From NCBI GenBank assembly GCA_900316755.1, contig ONED01000001.1:52728-116727 (forward strand): a stretch of DNA of 64,000 nucleotides. Direction: 5' to 3'. Below are positions 1 to 9,173 of this stretch, one piece after another. Position numbers and translations under genes: made by a program. The notes beneath the pieces are model-generated. The model did no database searches and was not told the origin of the DNA. It worked only from the letters and a program-made list of their open reading frames with translations. The first letter of the stretch is position 1; each line of letters starts with the position of its first letter. The stretch comes from an uncultured Eubacteriales bacterium (lineage in GTDB: Bacteria > Bacillota > Clostridia > Lachnospirales > Lachnospiraceae).

Positions 1-388
1 AGTACTGGACCTTCGGTTCGGAAACTGCCGCATGTGTGTCTGTGGTCCAAAATCGGCCAAGGAACTGTTAAAGCACAGGGAGCTCATCCGGGTGGCGACC
101 AAGTATCCGAATATTGCCAAAGACTATTTTTACAATAAAAAACACCAGACCGTGGAGATTATCAAATTAAACGGTTCGATTGAGCTTGCACCGTTAGTTG
201 GTCTTTCAGAGGTCATCGTAGATATCGTAGAGACCGGCTCCACGCTCCGGGAAAATCATCTGGAGGTTCTGGAAGAGGTTTGTCCGCTTTCGGCACGTAT
301 GATTGTGAATCCGGTGAGCATGCGTCTGGAAAATGAGCGTATCAGAGAGTTGCTGACGAGATTAAGAGTCGTACTCAAGGAGGCATAA
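1..388 (+). CDS. hisG: ATP phosphoribosyltransferase HisG, C-terminal part (5' end outside window)
   Basis: First enzyme of histidine synthesis, joining ATP and PRPP to give phosphoribosyl-ATP. The open frame begins at base 2 with no start in the window and carries LRFGNCRMCVCGP, then IELAPLVGLSEVIVDIVETG, the phosphate-binding end of the short-form HisG catalytic core. The Met at base 32 lies inside this motif and is not a start. The protein stops soon after the catalytic core, as in short HisG enzymes that need a HisZ subunit; HisZ itself is not visible. A strong AAGGAGG at 377-383 inside the gene end serves hisD, one base downstream. Confidence 0.93.
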   Translation, partial: VLDLRFGNCRMCVCGPKSAKELLKHRELIRVATKYPNIAKDYFYNKKHQTVEIIKLNGSIELAPLVGLSEVIVDIVETGSTLRENHLEVLEEVCPLSARMIVNPVSMRLENERIRELLTRLRVVLKEA

Positions 389-389
389 G

Positions 390-1703
390 ATGAGAATTCA
401 GAGATTAAACGAGCATACCAGAAAGAATCTGTTAGAGGATTTGTTAAAAAGAAGTCCGAACCAGTATCCCCAGTACGAGGAACGGGTTGCGGCTATTCTT
501 GCGGATGTGAGAGAGCGGCGGGATCAGGCTGTCTTTGACCTTACAAAGAAGTTTGACGGTGCCGACATTTGTGCGGAGAATATCGAAGTATCCGAAGAAG
601 AGATTCAGGAGGCTTATGCATCGGCAGACCCCTCCCTGCTTGAGATTCTCCGTAAAGCGAAGGAAAATATACGGGTCTATCATGAAAAACAGAAGCGGTA
701 CAGCTGGTTTGACAGCAAGCCGGACGGAACCCTCCTTGGACAGAAGGTTACCGCACTTTCGCGGGTAGGAGTGTATGTACCGGGCGGAAAAGCGGTGTAT
801 CCTTCTTCGGTACTGATGAACGTCATTCCGGCGAAGGTGGCAGGTGTCGATGAGATTATCATGGTGACGCCTCCCGGGAAAGACGGAAAGGTCAATCCGA
901 ATACCCTGGTCGCTGCCAAAGAAGCCGGTGCAGACCGAATTTATAAAGTGGGAGGTGCACAGGCGATTGCAGCGCTTGCCTATGGAACCGAGAGTATTCC
1001 AAAGGTGGATAAGATTGTGGGACCCGGAAACATCTATGTTGCATTGGCAAAAAAGGCAGTGTATGGTCATGTCAGTATAGATTCCATTGCAGGCCCCAGC
1101 GAGATTCTGGTGCTTGCTGATGAAACGGCAAATCCAAGATATGTTGCAGCCGACTTGTTGTCCCAGGCGGAACATGACGAACTGGCATCTGCCATTTTGG
1201 TGACGACCAGCGAGGAACTTTCGCAGCGTGTTTCCGAGCAGGTAGAGGCATTTACTGCAGAGCTCTCCAGAGCAGACATCATTAAAAAGTCGCTGGAGAA
1301 TTACGGATATATCCTGATTGCAGATACGATGGAGGATGCCATTGATGTTGCGAATGAAATTGCATCCGAGCATTTGGAAATCGTGACAAAGAACCCTTTC
1401 GATGTGATGATGAAAATCCGAAATGCAGGAGCAATCTTTCTTGGAGAATACAGCAGCGAGCCGCTTGGCGATTATTTCGCAGGACCAAACCACATTTTGC
1501 CGACGAACGGAACCGCAAAGTTCTTTTCGCCGCTTGGAGTGGAGGATTTCCTAAAGAAATCCAGTATCATCGCATATTCCAGAGAGGCGCTCGAAGGAAT
1601 CCATACAGATATTGAACGATTTGCAGAGGCAGAACGGTTGACAGCACATGCCAATTCGATTAAAGTAAGGTTTGAATCAAAAGAACAGGGGGACGAAGCA
1701 TGA
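390..1703 (+). CDS. hisD: histidinol dehydrogenase
   Basis: Oxidises L-histidinol to L-histidine in two NAD-dependent steps; a zinc enzyme of the cytosol. The 437-residue length is normal. Visible family signatures are GVYVPGGKAVYPSS (about residues 126-139), VGGAQAIAALAYG, KIVGPGNIYVALAKK, DSIAGPSEILVLAD, the zinc-ligand region SQAEHDE, and FAGPNHILPTNGTAKF near residue 365. ATG at 390 follows the hisG stop with a one-base gap, and the last four bases overlap hisB as ATGA, so it is translated within one his operon. Confidence 0.98.
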   Translation: MRIQRLNEHTRKNLLEDLLKRSPNQYPQYEERVAAILADVRERRDQAVFDLTKKFDGADICAENIEVSEEEIQEAYASADPSLLEILRKAKENIRVYHEKQKRYSWFDSKPDGTLLGQKVTALSRVGVYVPGGKAVYPSSVLMNVIPAKVAGVDEIIMVTPPGKDGKVNPNTLVAAKEAGADRIYKVGGAQAIAALAYGTESIPKVDKIVGPGNIYVALAKKAVYGHVSIDSIAGPSEILVLADETANPRYVAADLLSQAEHDELASAILVTTSEELSQRVSEQVEAFTAELSRADIIKKSLENYGYILIADTMEDAIDVANEIASEHLEIVTKNPFDVMMKIRNAGAIFLGEYSSEPLGDYFAGPNHILPTNGTAKFFSPLGVEDFLKKSSIIAYSREALEGIHTDIERFAEAERLTAHANSIKVRFESKEQGDEA

Positions 1704-2293
1704 ATCACAGAGTTGCGACGTGTGAAAGAACCACAAAAGAAACGAGTATTACAGTAACCCTGAATCTGGACGGGCAGGGCAAGACCGAGATTTCTACAGG
1801 AATCGGTTTTTTTGACCATATGCTGGACAGCTTTGCAAGACATGGACTGTTTGACCTGAAGGTTCAGGTAAGCGGGGATTTAAACGTGGACTGCCACCAC
1901 ACCATTGAGGACACGGGAATCGTTCTTGGGCTTGCCATTGCAAAAGCATTAGGAGAAAAGACCGGAATCAAACGTTATGGGAGTTTTCTGCTTCCGATGG
2001 ATGAAGTTCTTGCACTCTGTGCAATTGATTTATCCGGAAGACCCTATTTGAAATATGACGCAGATTTTACCGTAGAGAAGCTTGGCAGTTTCGATACGGA
2101 AATGTTCCGTGAATTTTTCTATGCAGTTTCTTACAGTGCTGCCATGAACCTCCATCTCAAAATCATGGACGGAGGAAATAACCATCACATGGCAGAGGCT
2201 TTGTTTAAAGCATTTGGCAAGGCACTTGATATGGCATGCATGGAAGAAGTGCGCATCAAAGAGGCATGGTCTACGAAAGGAAGTTTAGCATAA
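1700..2293 (+). CDS. hisB: imidazoleglycerol-phosphate dehydratase
   Basis: Dehydrates imidazole glycerol phosphate to imidazole acetol phosphate. It is a 197-residue single-function HisB without the phosphatase half found in enterobacteria. The two manganese-binding histidine repeats are clear: DCHHTIED near residue 69 and [14 protein letters not shown] near residue 160; [13 protein letters not shown] lies near residue 37. The start overlaps hisD by four bases, and the stop shares one base with the next start (TAATG). No hisH, hisA, hisF or hisC sits here, so those steps must be encoded elsewhere. Confidence 0.98.
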   Translation: MNHRVATCERTTKETSITVTLNLDGQGKTEISTGIGFFDHMLDSFARHGLFDLKVQVSGDLNVDCHHTIEDTGIVLGLAIAKALGEKTGIKRYGSFLLPMDEVLALCAIDLSGRPYLKYDADFTVEKLGSFDTEMFREFFYAVSYSAAMNLHLKIMDGGNNHHMAEALFKAFGKALDMACMEEVRIKEAWSTKGSLA

Positions 2294-3576
2294 TGACATA
2301 TAAAAAATTGATACCAAGTATCTTTATCCATCAGGGAAAAGCAGTGAAATGGTTTGACAACATGGAAGTCATTTCAGAAGATGTTGTGGAACTGGCGAAG
2401 AAATACAGTGAAAACGGCTCAGATGAATTGATTGTATTTGATTTATCTACTACAGACAAAGAGCATGACACCGCAATTGACCTGATGAAAAAAATCAGCC
2501 GTGTGATTCGGATTCCCATGATTGCGGGTGGCAATATCCGAAGACAGGAGGACGTGAAAAAAATTTTGTATGCCGGGGCGAAGCAGGCAATTTTAAATTT
2601 ATCCAAGCCGACAGGGGTGGAACTGATGGAAGAGGTTTCCAATCGTTTTGGAAAGGAAAAAATTGCCGTTTCGTTAAATGATTTTGACCGGTTGTATAAA
2701 AGTCAGCATTTGATTGAAAAGTATGCAAATCAGATTATTTTTATGCACCGTCCGGATTTGGAATCCGTTACAAATACCACCAGCGTTCCCACGATTATCC
2801 TGACGGATGTGATGGAAGAGACAGAAATTTTCCGTATTTTAAAGTGCTCCGGAATTGAGGGGATTTCCGGAAAATTTGTAAGCCGGAATGATTTTGATTT
2901 ATTGGCGTTTAAGACAAGATGTGAGGCACAGGGAATCCAGATGACCTCCTATGAGAGTAAAATGGAGTTTTCAGAATTCAAACGGAATGCAGATGGACTC
3001 ATTCCGGTCATTGTACAGCACTATAAAACCGGAGAAGTTCTGATGCTGGCATATATGAATCAGGAAGCGTTTGAGAAAACAGTAAAGACAGGTATGATGA
3101 CGTATTTTAGTCGAAGCCGCAATGAGCTTTGGGTGAAGGGAGAAACCTCCGGACATTTCCAGTATGTAAAATCTTTGACGATTGATTGTGACAAGGATAC
3201 GATTCTCGCAAAAGTGGATCAGGTAGGCGCTGCGTGCCATACGGGAAATCCTACGTGTTTCTTCCAGCCTTTGGTTGGCGGTGAAATGGACGAAAAAAAT
3301 CCGCTGCAGGTATTTGAAAGCGTCTATGCAACCATTCTGGACCGGAAAAAGAATCCGAAGGAAGGCTCCTATACCAATTATTTGTTTGAAAAGGGAATTG
3401 ACAAGATTCTAAAGAAAGTGGGAGAGGAAGCGACCGAGCTTGTGATTGCTGCAAAGAATCCAAATCCGGAGGAAATTAAATACGAATTATCGGATTTTCT
3501 GTATCATGCAATGGTTCTGATGGTAGAACGCGGTGTGACCTGGGAAGATATTACAAGAGAACTGGCAGACCGCTAA
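2293..3576 (+). CDS. hisIE: HisIE (phosphoribosyl-AMP cyclohydrolase / phosphoribosyl-ATP diphosphatase) with N-terminal HisF/HisA-like barrel
   Basis: A 427-residue three-part protein. Residues 1-225 resemble a HisA/HisF half-repeat TIM barrel ([15 protein letters not shown] at the start, [17 protein letters not shown] at the phosphate loop). Residues about 225-340 are HisI, with [19 protein letters not shown] and [20 protein letters not shown] carrying the metal-binding Asp and Cys residues. Residues about 345-427 are HisE ([17 protein letters not shown]). HisI and HisE perform steps two and three of histidine synthesis. In the barrel, the two catalytic aspartates of HisF align with Phe (IPSIF versus IPCLD) and Asn (VSLN versus VAID), so that domain looks inactive. 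ATG 2293 is preferred over an in-frame codon at 2236 because it follows hisB directly. Confidence 0.93.
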   Translation: MTYKKLIPSIFIHQGKAVKWFDNMEVISEDVVELAKKYSENGSDELIVFDLSTTDKEHDTAIDLMKKISRVIRIPMIAGGNIRRQEDVKKILYAGAKQAILNLSKPTGVELMEEVSNRFGKEKIAVSLNDFDRLYKSQHLIEKYANQIIFMHRPDLESVTNTTSVPTIILTDVMEETEIFRILKCSGIEGISGKFVSRNDFDLLAFKTRCEAQGIQMTSYESKMEFSEFKRNADGLIPVIVQHYKTGEVLMLAYMNQEAFEKTVKTGMMTYFSRSRNELWVKGETSGHFQYVKSLTIDCDKDTILAKVDQVGAACHTGNPTCFFQPLVGGEMDEKNPLQVFESVYATILDRKKNPKEGSYTNYLFEKGIDKILKKVGEEATELVIAAKNPNPEEIKYELSDFLYHAMVLMVERGVTWEDITRELADR

Positions 3577-3596
3577 TCTTCTAAAGAAATGAAAAG

Positions 3597-3636
3597 AGGC
3601 ATATATTATGTTACATAGTATATGCCTTGTTTTTTT
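3597..3636 (+). terminator. Rho-independent terminator of the his operon
   Basis: Perfect 9-bp inverted repeat, AGGCATATA at 3597-3605 and TATATGCCT at 3619-3627, with a 13-base loop, followed by a T-rich tail at 3628-3636. It lies 20 bases after the hisIE stop and ends the histidine operon. Confidence 0.85.
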
Positions 3637-3647
3637 GGAGGAAGCTT

Positions 3648-3953
3648 ATGACAGAGACAGAAAAAAGAAGAATGGAATTATTGCAGCAGACAAGAAACAT
3701 GTACAGCGCCCGGTATAGTCCTCCTGCAGTCCACCCCAGATATCAGGCGACGTATCAAAGTCTGTACAAGGAGAATACCGGGGATGAGGAAGACTCGAAA
3801 AAGGGGACGCTTGGAGTGCGTATGACGATTGCAGTATTACTGTTTTGTCTGTTTGCAGCTGCAAAATATAACGGGGTAAAGGAGACGGAAACCGTCGCAA
3901 ATGAGATTCAAAAGGAGTATCACAGCTTAGTTGACTTCCTCATATTCGATTGA
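3648..3953 (+). CDS. small single-pass membrane protein, function unknown
   Basis: A 101-residue protein I do not recognise. ATG 3648 has GGAGG at 3637-3641, which decides it over an in-frame codon at 3627. The first 60 residues are hydrophilic and rich in Arg, Tyr and Thr, ending in a short acidic and lysine stretch. One hydrophobic segment follows at about residues 63-78 (TIAVLLFCLFAAAKYNG), then a short tail. By charge, the N-terminus is probably cytoplasmic. It sits between the his terminator and the radical SAM gene, 35 bases upstream of the latter, and may be cotranscribed with it. No function can be assigned. Confidence 0.7.
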   Translation: MTETEKRRMELLQQTRNMYSARYSPPAVHPRYQATYQSLYKENTGDEEDSKKGTLGVRMTIAVLLFCLFAAAKYNGVKETETVANEIQKEYHSLVDFLIFD

Positions 3954-3988
3954 TATAATGGGATGATAAAGAACGAAGGAGAACAACA

Positions 3989-5854
3989 TTGAGAAAATTA
4001 GCTTTATCAGATGAAATATTGTTACAGGTAGAAAAGCCGGCGCGGTACATCGGAAATGAAGTCAATGCCGTCATGAAAAAGAAAGAGGATGTGGATATCC
4101 GCTTCGCATTTGTGTTTCCGGACGTATATGAAATCGGAATGTCTCATTTGGGCATTCAGATTCTTTACGATATGCTGAATCGCCGGGATGATATCTGGTG
4201 TGAACGGGTCTATTCTCCGTGGACGGATTTGGACAAAATCATGCGGACAGAAGGGATTCCATTATTTGCACTGGAATCTCAGGACCCAATAAAAGAATTT
4301 GATTTCATCGGAATTACCATCCAGTATGAAATGTGTTATACCAATATTTTACAGGTTCTTAATCTGGCACAGATTCCCCTTCTTGCAAAAGAGCGGACAG
4401 AGGAACATCCGATTGTCATCGGTGGTGGTCCCTGTGCTTATAATCCGGAACCTCTGGCAGATTTTTTTGACATGTTCTATATCGGGGAAGGAGAAACGGT
4501 CTTTTATGATTTGATGGACCGCTACAAAGAATGGAAAGCTTCCGGAAAATCCAAGCAGGCTTTTTTGGAAATGGCAGCGGAGATTCCGGGACTCTATGTT
4601 CCGTCTTTTTACGATGTTTCTTACAAGGAAGATGGTACTATCGCTTCCTTTGTGCCAAACAATCCGCATGCAAAACCGGTGATTCGAAAACAGATGGTAT
4701 CGGATGTGACTCATACTTTCTATCCGGAAAAGCCGGTGGTTCCGTTTATCAAGGCAACCCAGGACCGGGTGGTACTGGAGATTCAGCGAGGCTGCATCCG
4801 TGGCTGCCGTTTCTGTCAGGCAGGCATGGTTTACCGTCCCACCAGAGAACGGGATGTTGCCATGCTAAAGGAGTATGCAACGAAGATGCTGAAAAGCACC
4901 GGACATGAAGAGATTTCTTTAAGCTCCTTGAGTTCCAGTGATTATTCGAAACTGGAAGAACTGGTAACATTTTTAATAGAAGAATTAGAAGGAAAAGGGA
5001 TTAACATTTCGCTTCCCTCCCTTCGAATCGATGCATTTTCTCTGGATGTGATGAGCAAAGTGCAGGATATCCGAAAAAGCAGTCTCACCTTTGCACCGGA
5101 AGCCGGTTCTCAGCGGCTTCGTGACGTCATCAATAAGGGACTGACAGAAGAAATTATTCTGGAAGGCGCCGGACAGGCATTTGAAGGAGGATGGTCCCGC
5201 GTGAAATTGTATTTCATGCTTGGGCTTCCCACAGAAACAGAAGAGGATATCAAAGAGATTGCACATCTGGCAGATAAGGTGGCAAGACGCTATTATGAGA
5301 TACCAAAGGAACAAAGAAACGGCAGATGTCAGATTGTGGCAAGCTCATCCTTCTTTGTCCCGAAGCCGTTTACCCCGTTCCAGTGGGCGACGATGCTGAA
5401 TCGGGAAGACTATATTGAAAAGGCGAATATTGTAAATCATGAGATGAAGGCGCAGTTAAATCATAAGAGCTTAAAATATAACTGGCACGAAGCAGACGTG
5501 ACCGTACTGGAGGGAGTACTTGCCCGTGGGGACAGAAGAGTCGGAAAGGTGATTCTGGAGGCCTACAAAGCCGGCTGTATCTATGATTCGTGGGGCGAAC
5601 ATTTTCAATTCGATCTGTGGCTCCAGGCATTTGAAAAAGCGGGTGTGGACATTGATTTCTATAATTTGCGGAAGCGGGATTTGGACGAAATCCTTCCATG
5701 GGATTTTATTGATATTGGCGTGACTAAAAACTTCCTGAAACGGGAATGGAAAAATGCAATGGAAGGGACTGTAACGCCAAACTGCCGGATGCAATGTGCC
5801 GGCTGTGGCGCAGCCGTGTTCGGAGGAGGTGTTTGTTTTGAAGGCAAGAATTAA
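3989..5854 (+). CDS. B12-binding-domain radical SAM protein (TIGR03960 family)
   Basis: A 621-residue radical SAM enzyme. Residues 1-200 form a cobalamin-binding-like Rossmann region (FVFPDVYEIGMSHLGIQILY, IVIGGGPCAYNPEPLADFFD). The iron-sulfur cluster motif CIRGCRFC is near residue 270 and is followed by the radical SAM barrel (TFAPEAGSQRLRDVINKGL). The C-terminus has a further cysteine set, CRMQCAGCG. The TTG start at 3989 is chosen because AAGGAG lies at 3976-3981 and no ATG fits. It overlaps the DUF2344 gene by 17 bases; the two families routinely occur as neighbours or fused. The substrate is unknown to me; proximity to RNase G suggests, but does not show, an RNA-related role. Confidence 0.92.
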   Translation: MRKLALSDEILLQVEKPARYIGNEVNAVMKKKEDVDIRFAFVFPDVYEIGMSHLGIQILYDMLNRRDDIWCERVYSPWTDLDKIMRTEGIPLFALESQDPIKEFDFIGITIQYEMCYTNILQVLNLAQIPLLAKERTEEHPIVIGGGPCAYNPEPLADFFDMFYIGEGETVFYDLMDRYKEWKASGKSKQAFLEMAAEIPGLYVPSFYDVSYKEDGTIASFVPNNPHAKPVIRKQMVSDVTHTFYPEKPVVPFIKATQDRVVLEIQRGCIRGCRFCQAGMVYRPTRERDVAMLKEYATKMLKSTGHEEISLSSLSSSDYSKLEELVTFLIEELEGKGINISLPSLRIDAFSLDVMSKVQDIRKSSLTFAPEAGSQRLRDVINKGLTEEIILEGAGQAFEGGWSRVKLYFMLGLPTETEEDIKEIAHLADKVARRYYEIPKEQRNGRCQIVASSSFFVPKPFTPFQWATMLNREDYIEKANIVNHEMKAQLNHKSLKYNWHEADVTVLEGVLARGDRRVGKVILEAYKAGCIYDSWGEHFQFDLWLQAFEKAGVDIDFYNLRKRDLDEILPWDFIDIGVTKNFLKREWKNAMEGTVTPNCRMQCAGCGAAVFGGGVCFEGKN

Positions 5855-6521
5855 ATTTCGAAAATATGGTGTCATGAAATTTATCGGGCACCTTGATGTG
5901 ATGCGCTTTTTCCAGAAGGCAATGCGCCGGGCTGAGATTCCCATTGCATTTACGGGCGGCTACAGCCCGCATATGATTATGTCCTTTGCCAATCCGCTGG
6001 GGGTAGGACTTACCAGTGACGGGGAATATTTTGATGTGGAACTGACAGAAGAAATCGATATGGAAGAAGCGGTATCGAGGCTGAATCAGGTAATGGTGGA
6101 GGGGATGGAGGTCGTAACTATGGTTCCTGTTTCTGAAGACAAGAAACGCACCGGAATGTCCATCGTCGCTGCAGCAGATTATGTATCCACCATTCAAACA
6201 GGAGCGTTTCCGGAAGATTGGAAAGAAAGAGCAACCGGATTTTTAAATCAACCTGAAATTATGATTACAAAGAAAACGAAAAAAAGTGAAAAAGAAGTGG
6301 ATATCAAACCTTTGATTTATCAATTTGAGATTCGCGGCGACGGTGTATTTATGCAGGTTGCAACAGGAAGCGTGGAAAACCTCAAGCCGGAAGTGGTCAT
6401 GCAGGCACTCTGTCAATATCTTGGCGTTGACACGGAACGTGTTTCTTTTTCGCATCATCGGCTGGAAGTATATGCAGATATGGGGAACCGGGAATTTGTA
6501 AGTCTTAATAAGGTATGGTAG
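5838..6521 (+). CDS. DUF2344 / TIGR03936 radical-SAM-linked protein
   Basis: A 227-residue partner of the preceding radical SAM enzyme, of unknown biochemical role. Recognisable family features are the N-terminal KFRKYGVMKFIGHLDVMRFF and the segment GGYSPHMIMSFANPLGVG. TTG 5838 is preferred to an in-frame codon at 5796 because GGAGGAGGT lies at 5822-5830 and the protein then opens with KARIKFRKYG, as family members do. Both genes of the pair use TTG starts, which may limit expression. The overlap with the upstream gene implies translational coupling. Confidence 0.9.
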   Translation: MKARIKFRKYGVMKFIGHLDVMRFFQKAMRRAEIPIAFTGGYSPHMIMSFANPLGVGLTSDGEYFDVELTEEIDMEEAVSRLNQVMVEGMEVVTMVPVSEDKKRTGMSIVAAADYVSTIQTGAFPEDWKERATGFLNQPEIMITKKTKKSEKEVDIKPLIYQFEIRGDGVFMQVATGSVENLKPEVVMQALCQYLGVDTERVSFSHHRLEVYADMGNREFVSLNKVW

Positions 6522-6529
6522 GAAACAGC

Positions 6530-7738
6530 ATGAATCGGAAACTGGTGATTACAAAACTGGACAATAAAATATTAACGGCACTTCTGGAAGAGGAAGACGT
6601 AGTCGAACTACACTGCGCAAAGCAGGAAGAGGAGCTTCAAAAAGCGGTGCTCGGAAACATCTATGTGGGGAAGGTAAAAAATATCGTAGCCAATATTCAA
6701 GCCGCTTTTATTGAAATTGCGAAAGGGGTGGAATGCTATTATTCCATGGACCGGAAAGAGCAACCCATTTTCACACACAAAATCGGAAAAAAACCACTGT
6801 GCATAGGTGATGAACTGCTGGTGCAGGTCTCCCGGGAGGCTGTAAAGACGAAGGTTCCCACTGTTACCGGGAAGCTGGAACTTACCGGCAAATATGCGGT
6901 ACTCACAAGGGGAGATACCAGAATCGGTGCTTCCTCCAAGCTTTCGAAAGAGGAAAAGATACGTCTCATAGAAATTGCAAAGGAGTATGCTTCGGATGAA
7001 TACGGAATCATTATGCGTACGAATGCCAAGGAGGCAGATGAGGAAACCCTGCGGACAGAGCTTCAGAAACTGATTGGAGAATATGAATCGCTTATTACCT
7101 CTGCTAAGACGCGGGTATGTTATTCCTGCCTGAGGAAAGCACCTGCTCCATACCTTACGGAACTAAAAAATATTTACCAGGAAGGGCTTACGGACATTGT
7201 GTTGGAGGACCTTTCCCTTTACGAGGAGACAAGAAATTTTCTGGAGCAGAATCAACCGGAGGATTTACCCAAGCTTCGGCTGTATTCGGACAAACTGTTG
7301 CCGCTCCACAAATTGTACAGTATTGAAAAACATGTGGAACATGCATTAAAAGAGCGCGTATGGTTGAAATCCGGCGCATATTTGGTGATTCAGCCCACCG
7401 AGGCACTTACGGTCATCGATGTCAATACCGGAAAATGTATCACCAAAAAGAAAGATGATAAGACCTATTTTCAAATCAATCTGGAAGCGGCAAAGGAAGC
7501 AGCGAAACAGATTCGTCTCCGCAATCTTTCGGGAATCATTTTGATTGATTTTATCAATCTTTCTGAAAAAGAATGGATGGATAAGTTGATGGAGCAATTC
7601 GAAAGAGAGCTGCACAAAGACCCGATTCCCACCACTTTGGTGGATGTTACCGGATTACAGCTGGTAGAAGTGACACGCAAAAAAATCCGGAAGCCTTTTT
7701 ACGAGGCATATGAGGTATCACAGATTGTTTTAAATTAA
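6530..7738 (+). CDS. rng: RNase E/G family endoribonuclease (RNase G-like, short form)
   Basis: A 402-residue RNase E/G family protein for RNA processing and turnover. The S1-like RNA-binding part is at about residues 30-120 (VLGNIYVGKVKNIVANIQAA). The catalytic DNase I-like core has VIDVNTGK and IILIDFINL, which hold the two metal-binding aspartates. It ends just after the core (KPFYEAYEV) and lacks a CPxC zinc-link pair. ATG 6530 has AGGA six bases upstream, while the ATG at 6515 has AAGG only one base away, so 6530 is used. Next to rplU-rpmA-obgE, a common location for RNase G in Firmicutes. Confidence 0.9.
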   Translation: MNRKLVITKLDNKILTALLEEEDVVELHCAKQEEELQKAVLGNIYVGKVKNIVANIQAAFIEIAKGVECYYSMDRKEQPIFTHKIGKKPLCIGDELLVQVSREAVKTKVPTVTGKLELTGKYAVLTRGDTRIGASSKLSKEEKIRLIEIAKEYASDEYGIIMRTNAKEADEETLRTELQKLIGEYESLITSAKTRVCYSCLRKAPAPYLTELKNIYQEGLTDIVLEDLSLYEETRNFLEQNQPEDLPKLRLYSDKLLPLHKLYSIEKHVEHALKERVWLKSGAYLVIQPTEALTVIDVNTGKCITKKKDDKTYFQINLEAAKEAAKQIRLRNLSGIILIDFINLSEKEWMDKLMEQFERELHKDPIPTTLVDVTGLQLVEVTRKKIRKPFYEAYEVSQIVLN

Positions 7739-7741
7739 GGG

Positions 7742-7771
7742 TTGTCATTCAGGGCAAAATGGGTTTACAAT
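7742..7771 (+). promoter_or_regulatory. sigma-A type promoter for the aspartate kinase gene
   Basis: TTGTCA at 7742-7747 and TACAAT at 7766-7771 are separated by 18 bases, each one mismatch from consensus. The expected start of transcription, near 7778, lies about 24 bases before ATG 7802 and leaves room for the GGAGG at 7789-7793. Confidence 0.6.
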
Positions 7772-7801
7772 GGGATGGAACAAACTATGGAGGAAAGACA
7801 A

Positions 7802-9121
7802 ATGAAGAAAGTAGTGAAATTCGGCGGAAGCTCACTTGCCAGCGCCGAACAGTTCAAAAAAGTAGGAAATATTATTCGCGCAGAAGAGAGCAGACGGTAT
7901 GTCGTACCATCTGCACCGGGGAAACGGTTTTCCGCTGATACAAAAGTAACCGATATGCTGTATCAGTGCTATGAGACTGCAGTTTCAGAAAAGGATTTTA
8001 AAGCGCAGTTAGACGCCATTCAGGCACGATATCAGGAAATTATCGATGGATTGGGGCTTCCCCTTTCCCTGGATGCAGAATTTGATGTAATCTGTGAGAA
8101 TTTTAAAAAGAAAACCGGAGAGGATTATGCCGCTTCCAGAGGAGAATATTTAAACGGAATCATTATGGCAACCTATCTGGGATATGATTTCATTGACGCA
8201 ACAGATGTGATTTTCTTTGATGAAGAGGGCAATTTTGATGCAGAAAAAACCAATGATATCCTGTCAAAACGACTGGAAAACACAGAGCGGGCAGTCATTC
8301 CCGGATTTTATGGTTCTATGCCGGACGGAACGATTAAAACCTTTTCCAGAGGCGGTTCCGATTTGACCGGATCTATTGTTGCAAAGGCTGCTCAGGTGGA
8401 TGTCTATGAGAATTGGACGGATGTTTCCGGGTTCTTAATTGCAGACCCCAGAATTATCCAGAATCCGAAGCCGATTGAAGCAATCACGTACAAAGAACTT
8501 CGGGAGCTTTCCTATATGGGTGCAACGGTACTGCATGAGGACGCGATTTTCCCGATTCGGGAAGAGGGCATTCCGATTCACATTAAGAATACAAACGCAC
8601 CGGAGGATGCCGGGACTTTGATTGTGGAAGCAACCTGCAGACATCCGAAATACACCATTACCGGAATCGCCGGAAAACAGGGATTTGCTTCTATTACGAT
8701 TGAAAAGGCTATGATGAACTCCGAGATTGGTTTCTGCCGCAAGGTGCTTCAGGTGTTTGAAGATAATGGGATTTCCATCGAACATATGCCGTCCGGTATT
8801 GACACCATGACAGTGCTGATACATCAGACGGAATTCGAGGAGAAAGAGCAGAAGGTATTGGCCGGAATTCATCAGGCAGTGAATCCGGATTCGATTGAAT
8901 TAGAATCGGATCTGGCGTTGATTGCCATCGTTGGAAGAGGGATGCGCTCAAAACGCGGCACCTCCGGACGTATTTTTTCAGCGCTTGCACATGCACATGT
9001 GAATGTAAAGATGATCGATCAGGGTTCCAGCGAGCTGAACATTGTAGTAGGTGTTCGCAATCATGATTTTGAAAATGCCATTCAGGCGCTGTATGATATT
9101 TTTGTAAATACGAGGATTTAA
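7802..9121 (+). CDS. aspartate kinase (single-polypeptide class, two ACT domains)
   Basis: Phosphorylates aspartate, the first committed step towards lysine, threonine, methionine and diaminopimelate. The 439-residue protein opens with KKVVKFGGSSLASAEQ (nucleotide site), has SAPGKRFSADTKVTDMLY as in the YclM/ThrD class, and TFSRGGSDLTGSIVAKA. From about residue 285 it carries two ACT regulatory domains (FASITIEKAMMNSEIGFCRK; LALIAIVGRGM), so feedback inhibition by an end product is expected. ATG 7802 is supported by GGAGG eight bases upstream; an in-frame start at 7742 would lie inside the promoter. It appears to be a single-gene unit between RNase G and the L21 leader. Confidence 0.95.
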   Translation: MKKVVKFGGSSLASAEQFKKVGNIIRAEESRRYVVPSAPGKRFSADTKVTDMLYQCYETAVSEKDFKAQLDAIQARYQEIIDGLGLPLSLDAEFDVICENFKKKTGEDYAASRGEYLNGIIMATYLGYDFIDATDVIFFDEEGNFDAEKTNDILSKRLENTERAVIPGFYGSMPDGTIKTFSRGGSDLTGSIVAKAAQVDVYENWTDVSGFLIADPRIIQNPKPIEAITYKELRELSYMGATVLHEDAIFPIREEGIPIHIKNTNAPEDAGTLIVEATCRHPKYTITGIAGKQGFASITIEKAMMNSEIGFCRKVLQVFEDNGISIEHMPSGIDTMTVLIHQTEFEEKEQKVLAGIHQAVNPDSIELESDLALIAIVGRGMRSKRGTSGRIFSALAHAHVNVKMIDQGSSELNIVVGVRNHDFENAIQALYDIFVNTRI

Positions 9122-9138
9122 TTGTTTGCAAAAAACAG

Positions 9139-9167
9139 TTGACGTGAATCTGTGTATATGCTAAAAT
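9139..9167 (+). promoter_or_regulatory. sigma-A promoter of the rplU-prp-rpmA operon
   Basis: TTGACG at 9139-9144, a 17-base spacer, and TAAAAT at 9162-9167 preceded by an extended -10 TGC at 9159-9161. This is a strong promoter. Predicted transcription start is about 9174, giving a leader of about 90 bases before rplU. Confidence 0.8.
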
Positions 9168-9173
9168 ACACTA

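Noticed and set aside
444-1493. 349-residue open frame on the - strand inside hisD
   Set aside because: Antisense shadow of hisD; cysteine- and histidine-rich with no recognisable domain or ribosome site.
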